A program made the position numbers and the translations under genes. Shown one piece after another: positions 27,333 to 35,687 of a stretch of 64,000 nt of DNA. Under the pieces are notes generated by a model. That model had not been told where the DNA came from. It saw nothing but the letters and a program-made list of their open reading frames with translations, and did no database searches. Origin of the DNA: CALZFJ01 sp051878575 (lineage in GTDB: Bacteria > Bacteroidota > Bacteroidia > Bacteroidales > Muribaculaceae); assembly GCA_051878575.1 (NCBI GenBank), contig JBJEKJ010000099.1, positions 1-64,000 of the forward strand, given 5' to 3'. Position 1 is the first letter of the stretch. Every line of letters begins with the position of its first letter.

Positions 27333-28244
27333 TTAGTAGGTTATATTGTATTTGCGGAGAAGCAGGTCGGGATAATAGGATTGTTTTGCCTGGCGCAGGC
27401 CCGGATCTCCGGCGTCGTCCTCGCGGTTCACCATGTCGATTTGGCTGCGCTCGCGGCAATAGCGCACGAATGCCATGTTAATGAACTCGTTGGCTCCTGC
27501 GAAGCTGTGGTCGGTCTTTTCGATGTGAACGTGCAGTGTGGTGCCCGTTATCTCGCCGATGGCGAATGCCGCGATGTCGGTTCCGGCATATAGCACTATG
27601 CCGGTGAAAGCCTCGGAGTAGCGTGCGAAGTCGTGGAGCACGCGGCGCGTCTGGTTACGCTCATAGCCGGCCATTCCGTTGTTGCTCTTGGTGAGGCACA
27701 GGCGGTCGAAGAAGGCTCTCGCGGCGTCGATATTGTCCTTGCCCAGCGGCTCGATGTGGTGGTCGGGGTAGGAGGATATGAACTTGTTCACATGGTTGCG
27801 CTTTTTCTTCATCTTGTTGCCTACGAGGGTGGCGAGCTTTGCGGCGTCGTAGATGTAGTCGCTCCACTGCGTCAGCTCATAGACGCCGGTCGGGTTCAGG
27901 GCCATAAAGTCGTCAATCCGCTCCTCGGTGATTGCCGAGAATTCGAGTTGCAGCCCCTCGTAGGCGCAATGCTCCTTAAGTAGAGCCACCGCCTCGTCGA
28001 GCGGCATTGCTCCGATAGGAAGCGAGAAGGCCGTCCGCCTCACGTCGTCCTCAGCCACGCCCTTGATTAGCAGAGTGTCGCGATAGATGCAGTAGTGATA
28101 CTTGAAGTAGTCGATCCACATGTAGATTCCTCCCACGGTGTAGTCGCAAGAGCGGCTTCCCGACTGCCTGAGGTAGGGCAGCACGAGTGGCAGTGAGTTG
28201 AAAGTGAGCCTATGAAATTTCAGCCGTCGTCCGTCGTTGTCCAT
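27333..28244 (-). CDS. DUF2156 family protein (GNAT-like acyltransferase fold)
   Basis: 303-aa cytoplasmic protein resembling the DUF2156 family found in Bacteroidetes, related to the C-terminal domain of phosphatidylglycerol lysyltransferase and built of two GNAT-like halves. Features include CDYTVGGIYMWIDYFKYHY near the N-terminus, KLATLVGNKMKKKRNHVNKFI in the middle, and AFAIGEITGTTLHVHIEKTD followed by FINMAFVRYCRE, which resembles the acyl-CoA/aminoacyl-tRNA binding half. The substrate is unknown. It is downstream of the acyltransferase-3 gene on the same strand (50 nt gap), probably co-transcribed. Confidence 0.8.
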   Translation of the reverse strand: MDNDGRRLKFHRLTFNSLPLVLPYLRQSGSRSCDYTVGGIYMWIDYFKYHYCIYRDTLLIKGVAEDDVRRTAFSLPIGAMPLDEAVALLKEHCAYEGLQLEFSAITEERIDDFMALNPTGVYELTQWSDYIYDAAKLATLVGNKMKKKRNHVNKFISSYPDHHIEPLGKDNIDAARAFFDRLCLTKSNNGMAGYERNQTRRVLHDFARYSEAFTGIVLYAGTDIAAFAIGEITGTTLHVHIEKTDHSFAGANEFINMAFVRYCRERSQIDMVNREDDAGDPGLRQAKQSYYPDLLLRKYNITY

Positions 28245-28294
28245 AAGAAAATAAACTTCCCTGTGTTTTTTGATTATTCACTCTCATGCGAGCG

Positions 28295-29410
28295 TCAGCA
28301 GCCCACTATCCATTTGCTTCCGGGCAGGAGCGAGAGCAGCTTGGTGGTGACCACGCAGCATAGATAGGATGCTATGGCTATGCAAGGAATGGCTATGCTA
28401 ACCGGCAGTATGGGATTGGCGGGATCGCCTGCCACGAAGGCGCTTGCTATTTGCGAGAGGAAGAACATGTGCATAAGATACATTCCGAAGGACAGTCTCG
28501 ACACCTCGGCAATGAGTCGCGGAGTCTTTGGCTTGTCGATGCAAGAGAAGAGCAGGAATGCGCCGAATGATGCGCAAAGCACGTTGGGGGTGCAGAATTC
28601 CCACGACCATTCGAGCAGCGGAGTCTCGATAATCTGTCCGGGAACGCCCTTCCACCAGAACGACCATCCGGTGAATGCGGCTCCTGCCAATAAGCACACT
28701 GCGCCTATCGCCAGTCGCTTGCCGCGTTGCCATGTGATGTGGTGGCGTATGTAGTGTGCGAGCACGAGGTAGCCGAGATAGCCCGAGCAATACCACAGCA
28801 TGCTGAAACGGTTCCAGAAGCATTCTCCCCACAATTCGGGAGTGATGAAGGTGTGAAGCCACGGAATCAGCGTGGAGGCGGCGAAGAAGCCGAGGAAGAT
28901 GCGCTCGTCGCGCGCCGACGCGCGCTCAAGCCACGGCGACACCACGGGGATGATGATGTAGAGGCTGATAAGCGGATACATGAACCACAGATGCCCCGCC
29001 ATCGCCGGGAAATTGAACACGATGCGCCACAAGTCGGCCATCGACTCCCACAATGTCATGCCATTCCATAGCGGGGGCAGCATGGTGTAGAGCACCATGA
29101 AAATGATAGACGGCGGCATGACGCGCATGAAGCGGCGGCGATAGAATTGCGTCATTGTGGTGCCGGGCTTCATGGGCACGAGCAGGAATGCCGACACTAT
29201 CATGAACAGCGGAACGCTGATGCGCCCTAAGAATCCGTCGTAGAATGCCACCCAGAAGCGGTTGCTCTCATTGGCAAGCATCGACACCGAGCCTGCGAGC
29301 CCCGACGAGTCGGCGCCATAGAAATTCTCGCTTGCATGCACAAGCATCACCAAAAAACATGCTATCACGCGAATGTAGTCCACGAATACCACCCTGTCGT
29401 TCCTCTCCAT
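28295..29410 (-). CDS. Acyltransferase-3 family membrane protein
   Basis: Integral membrane O-acyltransferase (OafA/WecH/YiaH type), 371 aa with about ten hydrophobic segments. Such enzymes acetylate or succinylate surface glycans. The N-terminal motif VDYIRVIACFLVMLVHASENF contains the conserved early His, and RRRFMRVMPP matches the family arginine motif. The open frame extends to a TTG at 29419, but the ATG at 29410 (MERNDRV) is preferred. A -7 box from the adjacent repeat (29451-29444) would start transcription about 25 nt upstream. The donor and acceptor are unknown. Confidence 0.88.
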   Translation of the reverse strand: MERNDRVVFVDYIRVIACFLVMLVHASENFYGADSSGLAGSVSMLANESNRFWVAFYDGFLGRISVPLFMIVSAFLLVPMKPGTTMTQFYRRRFMRVMPPSIIFMVLYTMLPPLWNGMTLWESMADLWRIVFNFPAMAGHLWFMYPLISLYIIIPVVSPWLERASARDERIFLGFFAASTLIPWLHTFITPELWGECFWNRFSMLWYCSGYLGYLVLAHYIRHHITWQRGKRLAIGAVCLLAGAAFTGWSFWWKGVPGQIIETPLLEWSWEFCTPNVLCASFGAFLLFSCIDKPKTPRLIAEVSRLSFGMYLMHMFFLSQIASAFVAGDPANPILPVSIAIPCIAIASYLCCVVTTKLLSLLPGSKWIVGC

Positions 29411-29440
29411 AAATTCCAATTTTTGCGGTTATAGTTTTTT

Positions 29441-29659
29441 ATGCAAAGATAGTGCAAATCGAGCGTAGAACGCCAAGTTTACTTGAGCGTTATGCCGAGA
29501 TGCAGCCTATTTTATGCAAAGATAGTGCAAATCGAGCGCAGAACGCCAAGTTTACTTGAGCGTTATGCCGAGATGCAGCCTATTTTATGCAAAGATAGTG
29601 CAAATCGAGCGCAGAACGTCAAGTTTACTTGAGCGTTATGCCGAGATGCAGCCTATTTT
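29441..29659 (-). repeat. Three tandem 73-bp copies of the promoter-bearing element
   Basis: Units begin at 29441, 29514 and 29587 (period exactly 73), almost identical, with the start of a fourth at 29660. Read on the minus strand each has the left end AGGCTGCATCTCGGCA, a stem (AACGCTCAAGT, AA, ACTTGGCGTT), and GCGCTCGATTTGCAC followed by TATCTTTG. So three -7 boxes point at the acyltransferase gene. TTG lies 22 nt from each -7 box. Confidence 0.92.
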
Positions 29660-29711
29660 ATGCAAATGTACTACAAAAAAGTGGAATATGGAAGAATGAG
29701 TCGGCGTATTC

Positions 29712-30566
29712 TCAGGAATGTGAGCGGCGGAATGCCACCGGCGACATTCCGGTGGCCTTTTTGAAGAATTTGCCGAGGCTCGACTGGTCGCAGAAATTGA
29801 AGTCGTAGGCTATTCGCTGCACCGAGTTGCCCGATATGAGCAGCTCGCGCTTGATTCTTGCCACGATGAACTTCGAGATAATGTCCTTGGCCGTCAGGTT
29901 GGCGGTCTTGCGGGCTATTTCGTTGAGATATTTTGGAGTTATGCTCAGTTTGTCGGCATAGAATGCCACATCGTGCTGTTGGCAACAGTGCTTGTTGAGC
30001 AGCTTGATGAAATTGATGAAATAAGAGTCGGTAGTGGTGAAAACCACCGATTGCGAGTTGTCTTTATTGGCCATCGCATTGACGTCGGCAATGGTGACGA
30101 ACAGAATGCGGATGATGCCAATGGTGAAGTCGGTGTGGTGGGTGTAGTTGGGCATCTCGGCGTACACCTTGAGCGTGTTCAGCAGATTCTTGATAATGGG
30201 AACGCTCCTCTCATCCTTCACATTGTTGCAAGGATGGGTGAAGATATTCTGCATAGTGTCCATATTTATGCCCGTGGTTGCCGATAGGATAGTGTCGGGG
30301 GCATACACAAGACGCATAACTTCGAAATCGTCGGTTTTCGACACTAATTTCACAATTGAGTCGCCCGGGATGGCCATATAGGAATTTGGGCTGAGCGTGT
30401 ATTCCATAAGGTTGATGACCACATTGGCCGAGCCTGCGATGCAAAACAGGAAAGAGCCGTCTTTCGTAGCCGTGAAATTGTCTTTCTCCCAGTCGCTGAT
30501 GTCGGAGTTGGTTATGACGTAACCCTTCTTAGTCAATAATTCGTCGTATGCCATTGGAGTGTTCAT
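29712..30566 (-). CDS. AraC-family transcriptional regulator
   Basis: 284-aa regulator with an N-terminal cupin-like ligand/dimerisation region (FLFCIAGSANVVINLMEYTL) and a C-terminal double-HTH AraC domain (ADKLSITPKYLNEIARK, RIAYDFNFCDQSSLGKFFKKATGMSP). The open frame runs up to 30656, but a -7-like box (TATATTTG on the minus strand, 30590-30583) lies inside that extension. The ATG at 30566 (MNTPMAYDE) or 30554 is therefore more likely. It resembles the AraC regulator at 55902 in architecture; both sit beside an acyltransferase-3 gene. The ligand and targets are unknown. Confidence 0.9.
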   Translation of the reverse strand: MNTPMAYDELLTKKGYVITNSDISDWEKDNFTATKDGSFLFCIAGSANVVINLMEYTLSPNSYMAIPGDSIVKLVSKTDDFEVMRLVYAPDTILSATTGINMDTMQNIFTHPCNNVKDERSVPIIKNLLNTLKVYAEMPNYTHHTDFTIGIIRILFVTIADVNAMANKDNSQSVVFTTTDSYFINFIKLLNKHCCQQHDVAFYADKLSITPKYLNEIARKTANLTAKDIISKFIVARIKRELLISGNSVQRIAYDFNFCDQSSLGKFFKKATGMSPVAFRRSHS

Positions 30567-30582
30567 TTTCGTATTTTTGCAA

Positions 30583-30590
30583 CAAATATA
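30583..30590 (-). promoter_or_regulatory. Possible -7 box of AraC regulator
   Basis: TATATTTG on the minus strand matches TAnnTTTG, but no TTG is found 19-21 nt upstream. It is useful mainly for choosing the start codon. Confidence 0.4.
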
Positions 30591-30793
30591 GTGGTTTGTT
30601 TGTTCAAATAAAACATTTGGTTGCGTTTGGAACATTATATGAGCGGAATAAACCACGATTTAACTAATCTTTGCTAATTTGGTGCGACAGCTTGGCCGGA
30701 CCATCAAATGTGCCCGGTCGAGAATTAGTGTGCTTGTGCGTCGTTCTGACGGTGGAAGCGAGGTGTGTCGGTGCCGCTCAGAATGCCTTAGAA

Positions 30794-30857
30794 CGGCGGT
30801 AAACTTGGCGTTCAATGGCGTTCTGTGGCGTTCTGCGCTCGATTTGCACTATCTTTA
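30794..30857 (+). repeat. Degenerate copy of the promoter-bearing element
   Basis: The right half is intact (GCGCTCGATTTGCAC then TATCTTTA at 30850-30857). The stem region is altered, with GGCGTTC occurring three times (30808, 30818 and 30828 areas), and the left end is missing. It points toward the restriction-modification genes at 31035. The rest of 30591-31034 shows only a -7-like TAACTTTG at 30891-30898. Confidence 0.65.
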
Positions 30858-31034
30858 CATCCAGATAACCATAGTCTCGAAAAAAAGTATTAACTTTGCA
30901 TCAAAATCTGCGATTGCCGCTGACAAAGGCCGCTCAATGTAAGTAATTATTTATCAATATATAACGTAGCTTCCTCGTATCCGCAAAAGGTTTGGTCGCC
31001 TGTCAGCCTACTTGGGAGTTCCTCACTTGTTAAT

Positions 31035-32918
31035 ATGGCAGAAAAGAAATCATTTCTTAAAGGGAAAAAGCCGATTACCTTTCTTGACCTCTTTGCCGGT
31101 GCGGGAGGCATAAGCGAAGGGTTTCTTCAGGCATATACCTCTGATAAATATTTCAAGTTTATTCTTGCAAGCGATATTAACGAGAATTGTGAGTTGACCC
31201 ATATAGTAAGATACAATCATCAGTTAGGACTTGACACTAAGTTTCTTACTGCTGATATTATGGCTCCGGATTTTATACAGCGTCTGCTTGCTCAACTCGG
31301 AGATGAGGAAATTGATGTTGTGACAGGCGGTCCGAGCTGTCAGTCTTTCAGTTTGTCCGGCCGTCGCAGACGCTTTGATAAAAGGGATAATCTTTTCCTT
31401 CACTATCTGGCTGTTATCCGCAAATTGCGTCCTAAATACTTTGTTATGGAGAATGTCAAAGGACTTCTGACGAAAGACAAAGGGAAATTCAAGGATGCGA
31501 TACTTCGTGAAATACGTTCTATTATCGACGATAAAAATATACCCTCATTTCTTCTGTTCCTTATTCGGCTTCTTGACAAAAACACATCATCGTTTGTCAA
31601 AAACTGTGTCCTTACAAAAATAAAAATGGAGGTTGCGGATGATGAAACGGCACGCTCTGAGCGAGACAATTATTTTGCCACACTTGAAGCACAGTTTAAG
31701 TCGATTACACGAAAAATAGACTATCGTCTCAGTAAATCCAATATCAACATTGCGACAATTCGACATGGTCTTAACCTACTCCGCCGAACCGATGAAAGAA
31801 ACGCAATCTCCGCTGCTATCATCAATGAAAAAATGCAGGCTGACATTGACAATGATTTCTTTGTCAACCAGTTCAACAATTTCATATCGTTCATTGATGA
31901 TTCGACGATAATAAACACCATCCTTTCTGCCATCGACACTTTCGCAGAGTTCGACAGCTCCTCTAACGATGTAGAGGAGTTCCGGGAAATGATAAAACTT
32001 TATTCCTATACGCTCGATGAGACATTCTCTCTTGTAAGGGATTTATCCAAAAGCAAAAAGGAAATCGAGGAGCTTGACAAGCATCTCGAAGATATAAGAC
32101 TTTACAGGGTCGCTAAGCCAATTGTCGCTCTCGCTGCCGATTACGGCGTTCCGCAAAATCGCGAGCGAGTGCTTTTTATTGGCTGCCGAAAAGACCAAGA
32201 GCTTATAGATGCTGTTCCTCCCACTGTTACTGAGGAAGAAAAGGTAACAGTATATGAAGCTTTACACGATCTTGACTTCTTAGGTAACGGTGCCGTAGCA
32301 GAGACTTACGGCGCACAGCGTATAATGCCTGAATTTGAGCCGCTTATTCGCTGTCGTGAAGTGCAAGGCCATATTTCGGATGCCGAAGAAACACACACAT
32401 TCTCCGAATGGTCTAAGATAGGCCGTTTCGGTCACAGGTTCGATTTCTGTTGTGAGCCTTTCTATGTTCGTTCTCTCGAAGACTTGAACAACAATCTTTT
32501 CTGCGAGGCTCCGGTTCTATACAATCATCAGACAAGCTCACAGAGCGATGATGTAAAAGAAAGACTCTCTATCATAGCCAAACACGGGGTATATGACGAA
32601 GACTGCAAAGTCGAACTTACGCAGTTAGGTTTGGAATCCAATAAGAGAAACTATACCGTCCTTAATCCTAAAGGTCAAAGTCCTACCGTAGTCACGATGC
32701 CTGACGATTTCATCCATTATGCCGCACATAGAGCAATGACAGTTAGAGAAATGGCACGTCTCCAATCTTTTGATGATTCATTTGTTTTTCAAGGGAAACG
32801 CCAAACCGGAGGCACCAAGAGAAAATCGGAGATTCCGCAATATACACTTGTTGGCAATGCCGTGCCTCCGCTGATGGCAAGGGCTATAGCCAATACCATT
32901 CTTAAACACATAAAGTAG
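31035..32918 (+). CDS. DNA (cytosine-5)-methyltransferase with large internal insertion
   Basis: Modification enzyme of a type II R-M system, 627 aa. Motif I is LDLFAGAGGISEGF, motif IV GGPSCQSFS with nucleophile Cys102 (Ser in place of the usual second Pro), motif VI VMENVKGLL, motif VIII QNRERVLFIG at about 374-383, and motif X NAVPPLMARAIA at the C-terminus. Between motifs VI and VIII, where a short linker is usual, there are about 200 extra mainly helical residues (about 150-355). Codon use is visibly AT-richer than in neighbours, consistent with recent transfer. The endonuclease gene starts 6 nt after its stop. Confidence 0.93.
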   Translation: MAEKKSFLKGKKPITFLDLFAGAGGISEGFLQAYTSDKYFKFILASDINENCELTHIVRYNHQLGLDTKFLTADIMAPDFIQRLLAQLGDEEIDVVTGGPSCQSFSLSGRRRRFDKRDNLFLHYLAVIRKLRPKYFVMENVKGLLTKDKGKFKDAILREIRSIIDDKNIPSFLLFLIRLLDKNTSSFVKNCVLTKIKMEVADDETARSERDNYFATLEAQFKSITRKIDYRLSKSNINIATIRHGLNLLRRTDERNAISAAIINEKMQADIDNDFFVNQFNNFISFIDDSTIINTILSAIDTFAEFDSSSNDVEEFREMIKLYSYTLDETFSLVRDLSKSKKEIEELDKHLEDIRLYRVAKPIVALAADYGVPQNRERVLFIGCRKDQELIDAVPPTVTEEEKVTVYEALHDLDFLGNGAVAETYGAQRIMPEFEPLIRCREVQGHISDAEETHTFSEWSKIGRFGHRFDFCCEPFYVRSLEDLNNNLFCEAPVLYNHQTSSQSDDVKERLSIIAKHGVYDEDCKVELTQLGLESNKRNYTVLNPKGQSPTVVTMPDDFIHYAAHRAMTVREMARLQSFDDSFVFQGKRQTGGTKRKSEIPQYTLVGNAVPPLMARAIANTILKHIK

Positions 32919-32924
32919 CATATC

Positions 32925-34142
32925 ATGATACACATGCGCCCATACAATGCTTTTGAAACCAAAAATGTCAAATTCTTGGTTGACAAGCAGGTGGAATTTG
33001 CAACAATACAAATCACCGAAACCGGATTAAAGAAAAGCATTTTGGATGCAACAGCTCCTGTTCGTGCTTATTTTAAGGAGAAGAACATTCATGACTATGA
33101 AACCCAACTTCAAGGTCCTGAACACAAGCGCGTCGTAGACACATACATACTCACGGAGGAAAAACAGCACCATGCAAAGACCTCTCTTTATAGACCCGTC
33201 ACAAAAAAAGGCGACCCTCGCCTATGGGTAAATAAAGTTAGGGATGTGGAGTTCCTTCGTGCAAATGATATTTTCGCATTTATCGCGCACAGAGGTATCC
33301 TTTTCACCATAAACCTTACGACTGTAAACATTGAAAAAGTTTGTATGTCGCCCATTGATACGCCATTGAAGGATTTGATTTTTGAAATCTCTTGCCGGAA
33401 AACTTCTATCAGCAACGAATTGCTTGAATTGATAAAGGATAGAATGTCTGACTGGATGCCCGCTGAAATATTGGCTGATACCGGTATTGGACGAACCGTT
33501 GAATCAGTTCTTGGTATAGACATGAATCCTTCAAAGAGACCTGATTATAAGGGCATCGAATTAAAAAGCCATCGCGAGGCATCCAAAGTACGCAACACAC
33601 TATTTACTCAAGCGCCCGAATGGGCTATAAGCCGGTTAAAAAGCGGACGAGCTATTGTTGAAGAGTATGGTTATATCCCTGACGGATACATTCATAAATC
33701 TTTACACGTCACACTTACAGCGAACAGGCCAAACCCACAGGGTCTCGGTCTGTTAGTTCAACCACAATTAGGTATATTGGAAGCTGACGAGTTCGCGCGG
33801 ATAGCGTTGGATGATGGCTCTTTCAGAAAAATTAATGACGTTGCGGCTTGGCAACTTATAAATCTACATGAACGCTTGCTTACAAAGCATCATGAGACCT
33901 TTTGGATTGAAGCGGAGACCAAAAAAGAATCGGGCCAAGAATATTTCCGCGTGTCGCAAATTCTCCACACCAAGAATCCTATTACTTCTCAGTTCGATGT
34001 CCTTCTTGATCAAGGACAAATCACTGTGGACTTTTTGCTTTGCCGTGATTCCGGCGGTGACACTTACAGCTTTAAGATAAATGGAAAAGCCCGACACCTA
34101 TTATTCCCACAGAGCGAAACGTATAGGCTTCAATCCATTTGA
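32925..34142 (+). CDS. MvaI/BcnI-like type II restriction endonuclease
   Basis: 405-aa probable endonuclease paired with the upstream methyltransferase. The C-terminal half (from about residue 175) resembles the MvaI/BcnI family. TGIGRTVESVLGI is followed by the nuclease core RPDYKGIELKSHRE, giving candidate catalytic Asp207, Glu212 and Lys214. The N-terminal 170 residues look like a separate domain, perhaps for DNA recognition. MvaI/BcnI enzymes cut CCNGG-like sites, but the recognition site here cannot be told. AT-rich like its partner; same strand, 6-nt gap. Confidence 0.82.
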   Translation: MIHMRPYNAFETKNVKFLVDKQVEFATIQITETGLKKSILDATAPVRAYFKEKNIHDYETQLQGPEHKRVVDTYILTEEKQHHAKTSLYRPVTKKGDPRLWVNKVRDVEFLRANDIFAFIAHRGILFTINLTTVNIEKVCMSPIDTPLKDLIFEISCRKTSISNELLELIKDRMSDWMPAEILADTGIGRTVESVLGIDMNPSKRPDYKGIELKSHREASKVRNTLFTQAPEWAISRLKSGRAIVEEYGYIPDGYIHKSLHVTLTANRPNPQGLGLLVQPQLGILEADEFARIALDDGSFRKINDVAAWQLINLHERLLTKHHETFWIEAETKKESGQEYFRVSQILHTKNPITSQFDVLLDQGQITVDFLLCRDSGGDTYSFKINGKARHLLFPQSETYRLQSI

Positions 34143-34334
34143 TAAATCTACAAGTCAGTTAGCTATGCCTAACGGCCGCAGATTAAAGGCGGCATTCTGT
34201 GCTGTGGTATGTTTTTTGGGGTGAGATGCGTAATAATAGAAAAATTTTGTGTAAGTTTGTTGGCTAAAGACGCTCAGGCTCTCGGCCGGGGCGTGTAATA
34301 TGGCATTATGTAACGAAAAAAACTATTTTGGCAA

Positions 34335-35675
34335 ATGGCTTCAAAACTTTGGGAAAAATCAGTGCAGGTGAATCACGATGTGGATACCTACACCGTGGGA
34401 CGCGATCGTGAGATGGACCTGTATCTTGCAAAATACGACGTGCTGGGCTCGCTGGCTCACATCAGGATGTTGGAGAGCATTGGGCTGCTGACTGCCGACG
34501 AGCTGAGGGCTCTTACGGCCGGATTGCGCGCTATTCATGCCGAGATAGAGGCCGGAGAATTCGCTATTGAGGATGGCATAGAGGATGTGCACTCGCAGGT
34601 TGAGCTGATGCTCACGCGCCGCTTAGGCGACATAGGCAAGAAGATTCACTCGGGGCGCTCGCGCAACGACCAGGTGCTCGTCGACTTGCGACTGTTCATC
34701 CGCAGCGAGATTGAGAGCATTGTGGAGCATGTCACCATGTTGTTCAAGACGCTTAACTCACAGTCGGCACGCTATCGCGACGTTCTGATGCCGGGATACA
34801 CGCATCTTCAGGTGGCTATGCCATCGTCGTTCGGGCTGTGGTTTGGCGCCTATGCCGAGTCGCTTGTCGACGACCTGACGGTGCTCCGTGCGGCCTACGA
34901 GATTACCGATCGCAATCCGCTCGGATCGGCTGCGGGATATGGCTCGTCGTTTCCGCTCAACCGCACGATGACCACACGCCTGCTCGGATTCAAGTCGCTC
35001 GACTACAATGTGGTGTATGCGCAGATGGGCCGCGGCAAGACCGAGCGTATAGTGGCAAGCGCCATTGCCGGCGTGGCCGCCACAATATCGAAGCTCGCCT
35101 ACGACGCATGTATGTTCAACTCACAGAACTTCGGTTTCATAAAACTTGCCGACGAGTTCACCACGGGCTCGTCGATTATGCCCCACAAGAAGAATCCCGA
35201 CGTGTTTGAGCTCACGCGCGCCAAGTGCAATAAACTCCAGTCGCTTCCCTATGAGATTACGTTGATAACCAACAATCTGCCATCGGGCTACTTCCGCGAC
35301 TTGCAGCTCGTGAAGGAGTCGTTTCTACCTGCTTTTGGCGAGCTGAGGCAGATTCTCACCATGGTGAATGCCATGATGGAGCAAGTGAGGGTGAATGAGC
35401 ACATTCTCGACGATGCCCGCTACGACTTGATGTTCTCGGTGGAGGAGGTGAACCGCCTCACGCGCGAGGGGATGCCCTTCCGCGATGCCTACAAGAAGGT
35501 GGGGCTCGACATCGAGGCTGGCCGCTTCTCGTCGGTGAAGACTGTGGCCCACACCCACGAGGGCTCCATCGGGAATCCGTGCAACGACGAGGTGTCGGCT
35601 TTGTACATGCAGGTGCTCGACGGTTTCGACTTCGACACCTACCACCATGCCTTCGACAAACTTTTGAATGACTAA
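34335..35675 (+). CDS. argH: Argininosuccinate lyase
   Basis: Last step of arginine synthesis, cleaving argininosuccinate to arginine and fumarate; cytoplasmic tetramer, 446 aa. Family landmarks are IEDVHSQVE, KIHSGRSRNDQV, GYTHLQVAMPSSFG and the fumarase/aspartase superfamily signature GSSIMPHKKNPD, whose serine is the catalytic base. No other arg gene is nearby. The gene sits directly after the R-M cassette, which looks inserted between the AraC gene and argH. Codon use returns to the GC-richer style of the chromosome. Confidence 0.96.
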   Translation: MASKLWEKSVQVNHDVDTYTVGRDREMDLYLAKYDVLGSLAHIRMLESIGLLTADELRALTAGLRAIHAEIEAGEFAIEDGIEDVHSQVELMLTRRLGDIGKKIHSGRSRNDQVLVDLRLFIRSEIESIVEHVTMLFKTLNSQSARYRDVLMPGYTHLQVAMPSSFGLWFGAYAESLVDDLTVLRAAYEITDRNPLGSAAGYGSSFPLNRTMTTRLLGFKSLDYNVVYAQMGRGKTERIVASAIAGVAATISKLAYDACMFNSQNFGFIKLADEFTTGSSIMPHKKNPDVFELTRAKCNKLQSLPYEITLITNNLPSGYFRDLQLVKESFLPAFGELRQILTMVNAMMEQVRVNEHILDDARYDLMFSVEEVNRLTREGMPFRDAYKKVGLDIEAGRFSSVKTVAHTHEGSIGNPCNDEVSALYMQVLDGFDFDTYHHAFDKLLND

Positions 35676-35687
35676 AACCGCTAAGAT

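Noticed and set aside
29441..29659. Three regularly spaced repeats considered as a CRISPR array
   Set aside because: The 73-bp units are contiguous and nearly identical over their whole length with no unique spacers, and no cas genes are present.
30567..30656. Longer N-terminus for the AraC regulator from 30656
   Set aside because: A -7-like box lies inside the extension and the extra residues do not resemble the family.
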